Shown one piece after another: positions 1 through 8,448 of a stretch of DNA of 64,000 bases. Position 1 is the stretch's first letter. Each line of letters starts with the position of its first letter. The position numbers and the translations under genes are program-made. The notes below the pieces were generated by a model. That model ran no database searches, was not told the DNA's origin, and saw only the letters and a program-made list of their open reading frames with translations. The stretch comes from JBFXAF01 sp050184585 (lineage in GTDB: Bacteria > Pseudomonadota > Alphaproteobacteria > Rhizobiales > Rhizobiaceae): assembly GCA_050184585.1 (NCBI GenBank), contig JBFXAF010000010.1, positions 90,112 to 154,111 of the forward strand, given 5' to 3'.

Positions 1-2
1 TC

Positions 3-278
3 GAATGGAACCAGTCTTTCATCTACACGCTGACGGCGGCGAACCTCGCCGCACGCCTCGCCGGCGCACCGAAATTCGACCAGCGCAACCCGGAGCCAGG
101 CTTGAGCGGCGAGCAGATGAAACGGCTTCAACAGAAGCTGACCGACCTGGGCTACGACGTCGGCGGCATCGACGGCGTGCTCGGCATGAACACCCGCGAG
201 GCGGTTCGTCAGGTCCAGATGAAGCACGGCTTCCCGGTTGATGGTTGGCCGACCCCGGCGCTTCTTGCGAAGCTCTGA
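3..278 (+). CDS. Lytic murein transglycosylase, C-terminal part (cut by window edge)
   Basis: Only the last 91 residues are present; the gene enters from the left edge with no start visible. The fragment begins EWNQSFIYTLTAANLAARLAG, the end of an MltB-type catalytic domain. It continues into a peptidoglycan-binding domain 1 (LQQKLTDLGYDVGGIDGVLG, then TREAVRQVQ), a three-helix cell-wall-binding fold. Enzymes of this family cleave peptidoglycan with formation of 1,6-anhydro-muramic acid in the periplasm. The domain order (catalytic, then PG-binding at the C terminus) is the usual one for alphaproteobacterial MltB-like proteins. Identity is read from the C-terminal motifs only. Confidence 0.85.
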   Translation, partial: EWNQSFIYTLTAANLAARLAGAPKFDQRNPEPGLSGEQMKRLQQKLTDLGYDVGGIDGVLGMNTREAVRQVQMKHGFPVDGWPTPALLAKL

Positions 279-375
279 GCCCAGAGCATGGCCTTCTTGG
301 CGACTGGCCCAAGCGTCCCGGATTGACTGGAAAGCACCACATCGGTGACTTCGGCGGCAACGCCGGAGCCGCGCG

Positions 376-1002
376 ATGACCGCTGACATGAACCTTCCGC
401 TCATCCTCGCCGCCGCGCTGATCGGCGCAGCGAGCCCGGGACCCACCACATTGACCCTCGCGGGCACGGCAATGGAGCAGGGCCGCGGTCGGGCGCTCGC
501 CGTCGCGGCGGGCGTGACGACGGGATCGCTGGCCTGGTCGGTTGCCGCCGCCCTCGGCTTGGGCGCGGTGATGCTCGCCAACGCATGGATGTTCGAGACC
601 CTTCGCTACGTCGGCGCCGGCTATCTCCTTTTCCTTGCCTGGAAGTCCGCGCGGTCCGCGCTGGCGTCGACGCATGCCAAGCTTCTCGTCGTCGCCGCGG
701 GATCCGCCCGCCGCGCCTATCTGAAGGGCCTTGCGCTCCACCTGACCAACCCCAAGGCGATCCTGTTCTTCGGTTCGCTTTATGCGATCGGTGTGCCGGC
801 TGCCGCCCCGGCGCCTGCCGTCGCACTCGTCGTCGCTGCCGTCGGCATCCAGAGCGCGCTGATCTTCCACGGCTACGCCCTGCTCTTTTCCATGCCGCGT
901 GTTGCTCGCGGCTATGCCCGACTGCGCCGTTGGTTCGAAGGCGCCTTCGCACTCGCCTTCGGCTATGCGGGCTTCAAGATATTGACGGCCAGGGCAGCCT
1001 GA
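376..1002 (+). CDS. LysE/RhtB-family amino-acid exporter
   Basis: A 208-residue inner-membrane protein with about six hydrophobic segments. The N-terminal signature AAALIGAASPGPTTLTLAGT matches the LysE/RhtB pattern, a conserved PGP after the first helix. The family exports amino acids or derivatives such as lysine, homoserine or threonine; the substrate here cannot be read from sequence. The ATG at 376 is preceded by GGAG eight bases upstream, and a second ATG follows four codons later. The gene stands alone between the transglycosylase and the radical SAM gene. Confidence 0.85.
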   Translation: MTADMNLPLILAAALIGAASPGPTTLTLAGTAMEQGRGRALAVAAGVTTGSLAWSVAAALGLGAVMLANAWMFETLRYVGAGYLLFLAWKSARSALASTHAKLLVVAAGSARRAYLKGLALHLTNPKAILFFGSLYAIGVPAAAPAPAVALVVAAVGIQSALIFHGYALLFSMPRVARGYARLRRWFEGAFALAFGYAGFKILTARAA

Positions 1003-1113
1003 GTCGACGATCGGAGCCTTCCGGCCGCTTCAGACAACATGGCAGACGTGCCCCATTTCACATGCTAATGTGCCCAGCAGCCCCTCTTGATGAGGGTCGC
1101 AGGGGTTTCGAGC

Positions 1114-2895
1114 ATGTTGCAAGTCGTGAGGAAGGCGGAACGCCGGTTCCAACTGATCCTGATTAAGCCGTCCCACTACGGCGATGACGGGTACGTCATC
1201 CGCTGGTGGAAGGCGATGCTCCCGTCCAACTCTCTGGCAGCGGTCTACGGAATCGCAGCCGACTGCGAGGAGCGCCGGGTCCTCGGACCGGACGTCAGGA
1301 TCGACATCCAGGCGATCGACGAGACCAACACCCGCGTAAACGCGAAGGCGATCCTCGCGCGCCTCGCCCGGCACGACAATTTCGGCATGGTCATGCTGAT
1401 TGGCGTGCAGACCAACCAGTATCCGCGCGCGCTCGACATCGCCCGTCCATTCCGTGAGGCAGGCATCCCCGTAGCGATGGGCGGCTTCCACGTATCGGGT
1501 TGCCTTGCGATGCTCGACGGGAAGGCGGTCGACCTGGACGCCTGCCGCCAGCTTGGCGTCTCGATCTTCGCCGGAGAGGCCGAGGGCCGTCTGGATACGG
1601 TGCTCCGCGACGCCATCGCCGGCGAGCTGCAACCGGTGTACAACTACATGAACGATCTGCCCGGGATCCAGGGTACGCCGGTGCCCTTTCTGCCCAAGGA
1701 ATCCGTCGTCCGCACACTCGGCCAGAACACCAGCTTCGATGCCGGCCGCGGCTGTCCCTACCAGTGCTCCTTCTGTACGATCATCAACGTGCAGGGCCGC
1801 AAGTCGCGCTTCCGCTCGCCGGACGACGTCGAGGAACTGATCCGCCGCAACTGGGCGCAGGGCATCAGCAAGTTCTTCATCACCGACGACAACTTCGCAC
1901 GCAACCGCGACTGGGAGCCGATCTTCGACCGGCTGATCGAACTGCGCGAGAGGGACAAGATCCCCCTCGGCTTCATGATCCAGGTCGACACGCTGTGCCA
2001 CAAGATCGAGAACTTCATCGTCAAGGCGAAGCGCGCGGGCGTGACCCGCGTCTTCATCGGCCTCGAGAACATCAATCCCGACAATCTGGCCGCGGCGAAG
2101 AAGCGACAGAACAAGATCACCGAGTATCGAAAGATGCTCCTGGCCTGGAAGGCCGAGGGCATCATGACGCTCGCTGGCTACATCCTGGGCTTCCCCGCCG
2201 ATACGCCAGAAACGATCCGCCGCGACATCGCCATCATGCAGGAGGAGCTTCCGCTCGACGTCGTCGAGTTCTTCTGCCTGACGCCGCTGCCCGGCTCGGA
2301 GGACCATCAGAAGCTGTGGCGCGACGGCGTCGCGATGGACCCCGATCTCAACATCTACGACGTCGAGCACGTCTGCACCGCTCACCCGAAAATGAGCAAG
2401 GCCGAGTGGGAGGCGATCTACCAGGAGGCGTGGGCGGTCTATTACTCGCCGGCCCATGTCCGCACCCTGCTGCGGCGGGCCGCCGCCACGAACATGCCGC
2501 TGGCGCGCATCGTCAAGGTGCTTGTCCAGTTCGCGACGATGGTGCGACTCGAGAACCTGCATCCGCTGCAGGCCGGCATCCTGCGCCTCCGGCACCCGTC
2601 CGAGCGTCGCCCCGGCCTGCCGCGTGAGAACCCGGTGATGTTCTGGCCGCGCTTCGTCTGGGAAACTGTGGCCAAGAACGGCGCGCTGCTCGGCATGATC
2701 GTCAGTATGAGCTGGACCGCCTGGCGCATATCGCGCGACCCTGCCTCGAAGACCTATACGGACCGCGCCCTGACCCCGGTCATCGAGGACGAGGAGGAGA
2801 CGCTCGACCTGTTCACCAAGACGACCGGCGGCACGGCCGCGGTGACACATGTGAGGAAGATCGCCGAACTCACCCACGCCAACCACGCCGCCTGA
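1114..2895 (+). CDS. B12-binding-type radical SAM protein
   Basis: About 593 residues from the ATG at 1114, chosen because AGGGG lies about 10 bases upstream; ATG 1090 and TTG 1087 are also in frame. The N-terminal 190 residues resemble a cobalamin-binding Rossmann domain, with a GGFHVSG motif in the usual place after a beta strand. The radical SAM core follows, with the cluster motif CPYQCSFC (cysteines about 214, 218 and 221), then GFMIQVDT and ILGFPADT motifs. Such enzymes cleave S-adenosylmethionine with a 4Fe-4S cluster for methylation or rearrangement reactions. The substrate is unknown. The convergent neighbour is a basic amino acid decarboxylase; a functional link is not shown. Confidence 0.85.
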   Translation: MLQVVRKAERRFQLILIKPSHYGDDGYVIRWWKAMLPSNSLAAVYGIAADCEERRVLGPDVRIDIQAIDETNTRVNAKAILARLARHDNFGMVMLIGVQTNQYPRALDIARPFREAGIPVAMGGFHVSGCLAMLDGKAVDLDACRQLGVSIFAGEAEGRLDTVLRDAIAGELQPVYNYMNDLPGIQGTPVPFLPKESVVRTLGQNTSFDAGRGCPYQCSFCTIINVQGRKSRFRSPDDVEELIRRNWAQGISKFFITDDNFARNRDWEPIFDRLIELRERDKIPLGFMIQVDTLCHKIENFIVKAKRAGVTRVFIGLENINPDNLAAAKKRQNKITEYRKMLLAWKAEGIMTLAGYILGFPADTPETIRRDIAIMQEELPLDVVEFFCLTPLPGSEDHQKLWRDGVAMDPDLNIYDVEHVCTAHPKMSKAEWEAIYQEAWAVYYSPAHVRTLLRRAAATNMPLARIVKVLVQFATMVRLENLHPLQAGILRLRHPSERRPGLPRENPVMFWPRFVWETVAKNGALLGMIVSMSWTAWRISRDPASKTYTDRALTPVIEDEEETLDLFTKTTGGTAAVTHVRKIAELTHANHAA

Positions 2896-2896
2896 G

Positions 2897-4123
2897 TCAA
2901 CCTGCCTTGGCCATCGTCTCCAGGCTGGCGAAACCCTGCGGCGCGTCGCCCTCATCGAATGGCGTCGCGAGTTCGACGAAGGTGTCGGGATAGAAGCCGT
3001 TGAAACGGGTTCTCAGCGATAGTGAGTAGGCCCCTATGTGGCCGATCTCGATCCAGTCGCCCGTATCCACTGTCTCCGGAAGCCAGAATGGCCGGGAGAG
3101 GATGTCCACCGAATCGCAGGTCGCCCCCATGACCTTGAACGGTACGATCGCCTTATCCGAGCCATTGCGCGTCCGGATCGCCGGGTCGGGAATGAACCGC
3201 GCGGGCAGCGTGATCTTGCCGGTCCAGCTGTCCGACAATGACGCCCAGATGCCGTCGTTGATGTAGAGTCGCTTGCCCTTGCGCAGCAGCACCCGAACGA
3301 TCAACGAAAACGCCCGCGCCACGATCACCCGGCCAGGCTCGGCCACCAGGGGCATGCGATCGAACTGCCATTCGGTGATGTCGGCCCTGAGCCTGGACAT
3401 CAGTTGCCCGAGCGAGGGCATGTCGGGCGCCTTGCGGCGGGGATCGTGGCCATACTCGGCCGGGAAACCGCCGCCGACGTCGAGGCCTGCTATGTCGAAG
3501 GAGAGTCTGTTCCTAACCCAGTCGGCGGATGCGAGCGCCCGGTCATAGGTGTCCGGATCCTCGATCTGGCTGCCGACATGGAAGCAAAGGCCCACCCTGT
3601 AGCCGGTTCGGTTCAGTCGCTCGGCGAGTTCGACTGCGTGCGCCGGCCCGGCGCCGAACTTCTTCGAGAGCTCGTAGGCCGCGAGACCCTTTGTCTGGAT
3701 GCGCGCGAAGACCGTCATCGTGCCGGGGTCGATGTCCAGCGCCTTGACGACGCGCGTCAGCTTCGCGACCTCGTCCTCATGGTCGACGGCGATGGTGCGG
3801 ATGCCGAATGTCTCCAGCGCGAGCCGGATGTCGGACTGCGACTTGACCGGATGCATGTAGAGCATCTCGGCGTCCTGCGAGACGGCCCGCACGTCGCGGA
3901 TCTCCTGCGGCGAGGCGACGTCGAAGGCCTTCACGCCCGCCTCGACCAACGCCTTGAGCACCACTTTCTCGCCGTTGGTCTTCACCGCATATGCGGTCTT
4001 GCCGGGAAACATGCCCATGAAGGCGCGGGCGTCTTCCTTGAGCACGGACGGTCGAAAGCCGTAGACGGGTTCGTCGGGCCTGAGCGCGAGCGCTGCCTCG
4101 CGGGCATTGGCGAAACGTTGCAT
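2897..4123 (-). CDS. PLP-dependent decarboxylase, ornithine decarboxylase-like (fold type III)
   Basis: About 408 residues from the ATG at 4123; a TTG at 4162 is also possible. This is an alanine-racemase-fold decarboxylase with the PLP lysine in AYAVKTN, HVGSQ, the phosphate-binding DVGGGFPAEY, and EPGRVIVA. The C-terminal motif CDSVD carries the cysteine and aspartate that complete the partner subunit's active site in eukaryotic-type ornithine decarboxylases. It therefore fits ornithine or ornithine/lysine decarboxylase making putrescine or cadaverine better than diaminopimelate decarboxylase. It is slightly longer than the usual ~380-residue alphaproteobacterial ODC. It ends one base from the convergent radical SAM stop. 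Confidence 0.85.
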   Translation of the reverse strand: MQRFANAREAALALRPDEPVYGFRPSVLKEDARAFMGMFPGKTAYAVKTNGEKVVLKALVEAGVKAFDVASPQEIRDVRAVSQDAEMLYMHPVKSQSDIRLALETFGIRTIAVDHEDEVAKLTRVVKALDIDPGTMTVFARIQTKGLAAYELSKKFGAGPAHAVELAERLNRTGYRVGLCFHVGSQIEDPDTYDRALASADWVRNRLSFDIAGLDVGGGFPAEYGHDPRRKAPDMPSLGQLMSRLRADITEWQFDRMPLVAEPGRVIVARAFSLIVRVLLRKGKRLYINDGIWASLSDSWTGKITLPARFIPDPAIRTRNGSDKAIVPFKVMGATCDSVDILSRPFWLPETVDTGDWIEIGHIGAYSLSLRTRFNGFYPDTFVELATPFDEGDAPQGFASLETMAKAG

Positions 4124-4288
4124 GGATTTGCTCTCGGTTCCCGGTGTCGCATTGAACACCAAAGCCGGTGATTCTTGGAGGCCGAACGCGCGGATGGGAA
4201 AATCCGTTGCGCCAGTGGCTGGAATCGGGTGGCCCGTACCTCGCCCGCCCGCTACGGCTCCGCCATTGTTCGCTCCAGAGAAGACGTC

Positions 4289-5245
4289 ATGGCCAGCGTA
4301 GCCGAATCACGAATCCAGGCGGTCGCCCGCCCGATGTCGGCACGCGAATGGGCGATGCTCCTCGCGCTGGGCATCGTCTGGGGCGGATCTTTCTTCTTCG
4401 CCAAGGTCGCCGTCGTCGAAATGCATCCGCTGGCGCTGGTCCTCCTGCGCGTGGGGATCGCAGCAGCGGCGCTGCATCTGTGGCTGGTGGCGCGCGGGCT
4501 GTCGTTCCGTCTTGCCTTTCCCTTCTGGGGCTGGCTCCTGGCTCTCGGCCTTCTCAACAACGTGCTGCCTTTCTCGCTGATATTCGCCGGCCAGGTCCAT
4601 CTCGGCGCGGGCGTCGCCTCCGTCCTCAACGCCACCACGCCCTTCTGGACGGCGCTCATCGCCAATGCGGCGACGCAGGACGAGAAGCTTTCGTTGAACA
4701 AGGTTGCAGGCATCGGGCTGGGCATCGCGGGAACCGCGGCGATGATCGGCCCGGATCTGGGCGACGCCGCCTCCGGTCCGATCTGGCCGAAGATTGCCCT
4801 CATCGGGGCGTCAGTCTCCTATGCCCTCGCGCTCATGATCGCCAAGCGGCTGTCCGTCTTGCCGCCGCCGGTGGTTGCGACCGCGCAACTGACCGTCTCG
4901 ACCCTTGTCATGACCCCGGTTGTGCTCGTCGTAGGGGCTCACGCAGGGTTGACCGCCGTCGCGACGACGGTATGGGCTGCCGTCCTTGGCCTGGCTCTGA
5001 TTTCGACCGCCTTCGCCTACCTGCTCTACTTCTCGATCGTGCGGTCGGCCGGCGCCACCAACGCCTCGCTGGTCACCCTGATTGTCCCGGCGAGCGCAAT
5101 CCTGCTCGGCGTCGGATTGCTCGGCGAGCGCATCGAAGCCTACGAAATTGTCGGCATGGCCATCATCGCCGCCGGCCTTGTCATCATCGATGGTCGCATC
5201 CTGAACAGGATATGCCGCAACAAAAGCAGTCAGAGTGGCCGCTGA
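4289..5245 (+). CDS. EamA/DMT-family transporter
   Basis: 318 residues from ATG 4289, beginning MASVAESRIQAVARPMSARE. About ten hydrophobic helices form two EamA repeats, starting with GIVWGGSFFFAKVAV and again in the second half (ALMIAKRLSVLPPPVV). This is the drug/metabolite transporter superfamily of the inner membrane; substrates are diverse and not predictable here. The open frame extends upstream to 4175, but that extension is proline/arginine-rich and not membrane-like, so the internal ATG was preferred. Confidence 0.85.
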   Translation: MASVAESRIQAVARPMSAREWAMLLALGIVWGGSFFFAKVAVVEMHPLALVLLRVGIAAAALHLWLVARGLSFRLAFPFWGWLLALGLLNNVLPFSLIFAGQVHLGAGVASVLNATTPFWTALIANAATQDEKLSLNKVAGIGLGIAGTAAMIGPDLGDAASGPIWPKIALIGASVSYALALMIAKRLSVLPPPVVATAQLTVSTLVMTPVVLVVGAHAGLTAVATTVWAAVLGLALISTAFAYLLYFSIVRSAGATNASLVTLIVPASAILLGVGLLGERIEAYEIVGMAIIAAGLVIIDGRILNRICRNKSSQSGR

Positions 5246-5370
5246 GCATCTGTCAAGGATTTTATTTTCCACATGGTGTGGATTGCGAATTGCCGAGAAA
5301 AATCAAAACCGAATGGCTGGAAAAGCACAGGATGTTTCAAACAGGCGTCACATTCGTAGAACAAATTCGC

Positions 5371-5398
5371 TTGTCACCTCCCTGAATGCGCCTAGACT
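5371..5398 (+). promoter_or_regulatory. Putative sigma70-type promoter for the small membrane ORF
   Basis: TTGTCA at 5371-5376 and TAGACT at 5393-5398 are separated by 16 bp, in a locally AT-rich stretch, and the -10-like box ends 25 bp before the small ORF start. Matches to the housekeeping consensus are partial. The call rests on position as much as sequence. Confidence 0.4.
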
Positions 5399-5423
5399 CC
5401 TGCCATAGTCTGTACAGGAGGCT

Positions 5424-5516
5424 ATGTTGATGGGACTGACACGACCGATCAATGCGCTGATGGTTTGTGCCGCGTTCGCCTTCATCGGAGCTCTCATCGT
5501 CGGAGTGTTGCCGTAG
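5424..5516 (+). CDS. Small single-span membrane protein (30 residues)
   Basis: A 30-residue ORF, MLMGLTRPINAL then a hydrophobic run to GVLP. CAGGAG lies 5 bases before the ATG, a promoter-like pair is upstream and a strong intrinsic terminator is downstream. It therefore looks like a complete monocistronic unit. The polar, positively charged N terminus followed by about 18 hydrophobic residues predicts one inner-membrane helix. I recall very similar short unannotated peptides in rhizobia, but no function can be assigned. It is too short for most gene callers. Confidence 0.55.
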   Translation: MLMGLTRPINALMVCAAFAFIGALIVGVLP

Positions 5517-5560
5517 ACGACGAGAGGGTGGCGTAAGCGCCTTCGAACAGAGAGTGGAAA

Positions 5561-5591
5561 GGCCGGGCCCGACGCCCGGCCTTTCCTTTTT
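5561..5591 (+). terminator. Rho-independent terminator
   Basis: A perfect 8-bp GC stem GGCCGGGC/GCCCGGCC with a 5-base loop (5561-5581) is followed by TTTCCTTTTT. It lies between the small ORF and the convergent metF stop, so it ends transcription of the former. A weaker A-rich flank on the left may let it serve metF as well. Confidence 0.85.
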
Positions 5592-5596
5592 GCCGT

Positions 5597-6514
5597 TCAG
5601 GCTGCCGCCGGCGTTCGCGTCGCGGCCACATCGGCGCGGATGCCGATCATGTGGCAGATGGCGAAGGCGAGATCGGCGCGGTTCATCGTATAGAAATGGA
5701 AATCCGACACGCCGCGCTCGACGAGGTCGAGAACCTGCTCGGCGGCCACAGCGGCCGCAACGAGCGCATGCGTCTGGGGATCACGCTCCAGGCCGTCGAA
5801 CCGCTCCGCCATCCAGGCGGGAACGTGCGCGCCGCAGCGGGCCGAAAAGTTCGCCACCTGGGCGAAATTGTGGACCGGCAGGACGCCGGGCACGATCGGA
5901 ACGTAGATACCGGCCCGGCGTACGCGCTCCACGTACCGCTCGAAAGTGTCGTTGTCGAAGAAGAACTGGGTGATGGCTCGGGTTGCCCCATTATCCACCT
6001 TGCGCTTCAGCATTTCGATATCGGTCGCAAAATCCGGGCTCTCGGGGTGCTTTTCCGGATAGGCCGAGACGGAAATGTCGAAATCGCCGGCCCGGGAAAG
6101 CGCGCCGACGAGCTCCGCTCCATTGGCATAGCCATCCGAATGCGGCCGGTAGAGGGCCCCCGCGCCCTCCGCGGGGTCGCCGCGCAGCGCCACGAAACGC
6201 TTCACGCCCATGGCCGCGAACTCGCGGATCACCGCGTCGACGGAATCGCGGTCGGCATCGACGCATGTGAGGTGAGCCGCCGGGGTCAGCGGCGTCTCGT
6301 CCAGCATCCGGTGCACCGTGCGCGCCGTGCGTTCGCGCGTCGAGCCTCCCGCACCGTATGTGACCGACACGAAGCGTGGTCCAAGCGGAGCAAGCCGGGT
6401 GACGGTGTCCCACAGCCGCGCCTCCATCTCGTCGGTCTTCGGCGGGAAGAACTCGAAGGAAACGCGGATGCGGTGGCCGATGTCGGGACGCCGCGAGAAC
6501 CGGAACTGATTCAC
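5597..6514 (-). CDS. metF: Methylenetetrahydrofolate reductase
   Basis: 305 residues, the usual size for bacterial MetF, a FAD-containing TIM barrel. It reduces 5,10-methylene-THF to 5-methyl-THF, the methyl donor for methionine synthesis. The N-terminal VSFEFFPPKT carries the catalytic glutamate (Glu21 here, Glu28 in E. coli). FVSVTYGAGGSTRERT, RFVALRGDP and ITQFFFDND match conserved FAD and folate sites. The start overlaps the upstream ArsR-methyltransferase stop by 4 bp (ATGA), so the two are translationally coupled and probably share the operator at 7545-7564. Confidence 0.97.
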   Translation of the reverse strand: MNQFRFSRRPDIGHRIRVSFEFFPPKTDEMEARLWDTVTRLAPLGPRFVSVTYGAGGSTRERTARTVHRMLDETPLTPAAHLTCVDADRDSVDAVIREFAAMGVKRFVALRGDPAEGAGALYRPHSDGYANGAELVGALSRAGDFDISVSAYPEKHPESPDFATDIEMLKRKVDNGATRAITQFFFDNDTFERYVERVRRAGIYVPIVPGVLPVHNFAQVANFSARCGAHVPAWMAERFDGLERDPQTHALVAAAVAAEQVLDLVERGVSDFHFYTMNRADLAFAICHMIGIRADVAATRTPAAA

Positions 6515-7527
6515 GCCGATTCCCTCCGATTGTCGGCGGGGTTGCCGTTGGCGACCAGGAGCCGCCGGTCAGTCGCCGTCCACAGCTTGACGGTCAACCC
6601 GGCGCCGTCGGCGACGCCGGGCTCGAAAGCCAGCGTCTCTCCCATTTCCAGGCCTGCTTCCGCAAGCCATTCGCTTATCTGCCGGTCGGAAAACCCGAGT
6701 CGCGCATGGGCATGGGCGTCGCGGAGGAATTCCAGCCCATGCGGGGCGAAATCGACGATGACCACGCGCCCCGACGGCCTCAACAGCTTTGCCGCCTCGA
6801 TTACTGCGAGACGCGGGTCGTCGAGATAATGAAGCACCTGATGGATGGTCACCAGATCGAAGCCGTCTCGCTCCACCGGCGGCGCGTAGATGTCGCCTTG
6901 CCTGACCTGCGCATGATTGACACCGGCCCGGTCGAGATTGGCGCGGGCCACCGACAGCATCTCGCGCGACATGTCGACGCCGACACCGCGTCGGTAGACG
7001 GGAGCGAGAATCTCGAGCAGCCGTCCGGTGCCGGTGCCCAGGTCGAGCATGGATTGGATCGGCCGGTTGCCGACCGCGGCCAGAATCGCTCCTTCCACGG
7101 CGGCTTCGGGAACGTGAAGCGATCGGATCCTGTCCCAGGCATCCGCGTTGCGGGCAAAGTACGCGGCGGCACGTTCCTGCCGCCGCCTCTTCACCCCGGC
7201 AAGCCGCTCGAGGTCGCGCGCGATCTGCGGATCGCCGCGATGCACGCGCGACACGAGCGAGCCGACGAACTCCCGGACCGAATCGCTGTCTGCCAACCGG
7301 AAATAGGCCCACGATCCCTCCTGAGCGCGCGCGATGAGGCCGGCCTCGAGAAGGAGCCTCAGATGCCGCGACACGCGCGGCTGCGATTGCGCGAGGATTT
7401 CGGTGAGGTCCGAGACGGTCAGGTCTCCATGTGCGACCAGTGCGAGGATGCGCAGCCGGCTGGATTCGGCAGCCGCCTTGAGTGTATCCACCATCGTGTC
7501 GAGGGTGACCTGCAACCCCAGGAGCAT
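6511..7527 (-). CDS. ArsR-family regulator fused to SAM-dependent methyltransferase (SahR-like)
   Basis: 338 residues. Residues 1-85 form an ArsR winged helix-turn-helix (SQPRVSRHLRLLLEAGLI recognition region). From about 155 a class I methyltransferase follows with motif I LDLGTGTGRLLE (161-172). The start at 7527 was chosen because GGAG lies 6 bases upstream; the alternative ATG at 7548 lies inside the palindromic operator. ArsR proteins with this C-terminal domain upstream of metF are known in alphaproteobacteria, and SahR, an S-adenosylhomocysteine-responsive regulator of methionine-cycle genes, is the closest described role I know. The ligand is inferred, not seen. Confidence 0.85.
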   Translation of the reverse strand: MLLGLQVTLDTMVDTLKAAAESSRLRILALVAHGDLTVSDLTEILAQSQPRVSRHLRLLLEAGLIARAQEGSWAYFRLADSDSVREFVGSLVSRVHRGDPQIARDLERLAGVKRRRQERAAAYFARNADAWDRIRSLHVPEAAVEGAILAAVGNRPIQSMLDLGTGTGRLLEILAPVYRRGVGVDMSREMLSVARANLDRAGVNHAQVRQGDIYAPPVERDGFDLVTIHQVLHYLDDPRLAVIEAAKLLRPSGRVVIVDFAPHGLEFLRDAHAHARLGFSDRQISEWLAEAGLEMGETLAFEPGVADGAGLTVKLWTATDRRLLVANGNPADNRRESA

Positions 7528-7544
7528 TGCGTTCTCCGAAAAAG

Positions 7545-7564
7545 ACATAAAGATATGTTTATGT
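7545..7564 (-). promoter_or_regulatory. Palindromic operator upstream of the ArsR-methyltransferase/metF operon
   Basis: Perfect inverted repeat ACATAAA-(6)-TTTATGT, AT-rich within a GC-rich surrounding, 18-37 bases upstream of the regulator's start codon and in the divergent gap to trmO. Dyads of this size and position are typical ArsR-family operators, so it likely mediates autoregulation and metF control. Confidence 0.65.
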
Positions 7565-7636
7565 GCAATCTTCACACGAGGCAAGCATGAATGTCGCGCT
7601 GGGACAACAAAATGGCGCGGGCGGGGGACTTCTGGG

Positions 7637-8137
7637 GTGAGTGACATCCGCGAGGGCGAGCTTGCGTTGCCATTGGACCCCGCCGCGGAAAGGCCCGACG
7701 CAGGCCTCGTCTTCATTGGTCGGATCGCTTCGCCCTGGAAGTCGCGCGAGGAGTGCCCGAAGAACATGAACGCCGCGCGCGAGCGTGGGCTATGGGCCAA
7801 GGCCCATGTCGACGCGGTCTATCGGCCCGGCCTCGACGGCCTGACGGGAACGACCCACGTCGTCCTCTTGACTTGGCTCGACAGGGCAGGACGCAACTTG
7901 ATCGTCCAGAAACCCCGCCACGCTCAGGAGCCTCGCGGCGTCTTTTCGCTTCGCTCACCCGTCCGCCCGAACCCGATCGGCCTTCACGTGGCCCGGCTGA
8001 TCGCTCTTGACGCGGCGTCCGGGGTGCTGACGCTCGACGCCATCGACGTGCTCGACGGCACGCCAATCATCGACATCAAGCCGTACTATGCGTCGACGGA
8101 CGCCATTCCCGAGGCATCGACCGGCAAGGCGTCATGA
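7637..8137 (+). CDS. trmO: tRNA (N6-threonylcarbamoyladenosine-N6)-methyltransferase, TrmO/TsaA family
   Basis: 166 residues from a GTG at 7637, the only sensible start matching family length, with GGGGGAC about 8 bases upstream. The family motifs are clear: FIGRIASPWKSREECPKN near the N terminus, then RGVFSLRSPVRPNPIGLHVARL and DGTPIIDIKPYY. TrmO is a single-sheet beta-barrel enzyme that methylates t6A37 of some tRNAs using SAM. It is divergent from the SahR-like gene, so the 7545-7564 operator may also influence it. It overlaps the next gene by 4 bp (ATGA). Confidence 0.88.
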   Translation: MSDIREGELALPLDPAAERPDAGLVFIGRIASPWKSREECPKNMNAARERGLWAKAHVDAVYRPGLDGLTGTTHVVLLTWLDRAGRNLIVQKPRHAQEPRGVFSLRSPVRPNPIGLHVARLIALDAASGVLTLDAIDVLDGTPIIDIKPYYASTDAIPEASTGKAS

Positions 8138-8445
8138 ACGGGACGCAGCGTCAGCGCGCCGTGGCCAAGGCGTTGACCGCGCTGATCCCCATGGCGCCCT
8201 ATGCCGACACCGAACCGATCCGCGCCGCGGCAGGCGCGCCGCACATGAAGGCGCTGCCGCCCTCAATCGCCGTATGGCTGGCGACGGTGGCGCATGTGCG
8301 CCATGTCCATACCGACTACGAGAAACTGCTTGCCGATGGCTACGACCGCGACGCCGCCCGCTTCTTCGTCATCGGCCACATCAACGCGACACTGACGCGC
8401 TGGCGCGCGACGCGGCTGCTCGATGCCGACGACGAGGATGCCTGA
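8134..8445 (+). CDS. DUF2293 domain protein
   Basis: 103 residues, start coupled to the trmO stop (ATGA). The pattern with ALIPMAPYADTEPIRAAA near the start and VWLATVAHVRHVHTDYEKLL in the middle matches the DUF2293 family, small alpha-helical proteins common in Hyphomicrobiales. The later segment with DRDAARFFV and LTRWRATRLL is typical too. Function unknown. Coupling to trmO suggests co-expression only. Confidence 0.75.
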   Translation: MNGTQRQRAVAKALTALIPMAPYADTEPIRAAAGAPHMKALPPSIAVWLATVAHVRHVHTDYEKLLADGYDRDAARFFVIGHINATLTRWRATRLLDADDEDA

Positions 8446-8448
8446 CGC

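Noticed and set aside
1030..2955. A 641-codon open frame antisense to the radical SAM gene
   Set aside because: High GC produces long antisense frames; its product has no motifs and is rich in Arg/Asp/His runs, while the + strand has the CxxxCxxC motif.
7528..7636. SAM or SAH riboswitch upstream of metF operon
   Set aside because: No SAM-II or SAH-type conserved core seen; the palindromic DNA operator explains regulation better.
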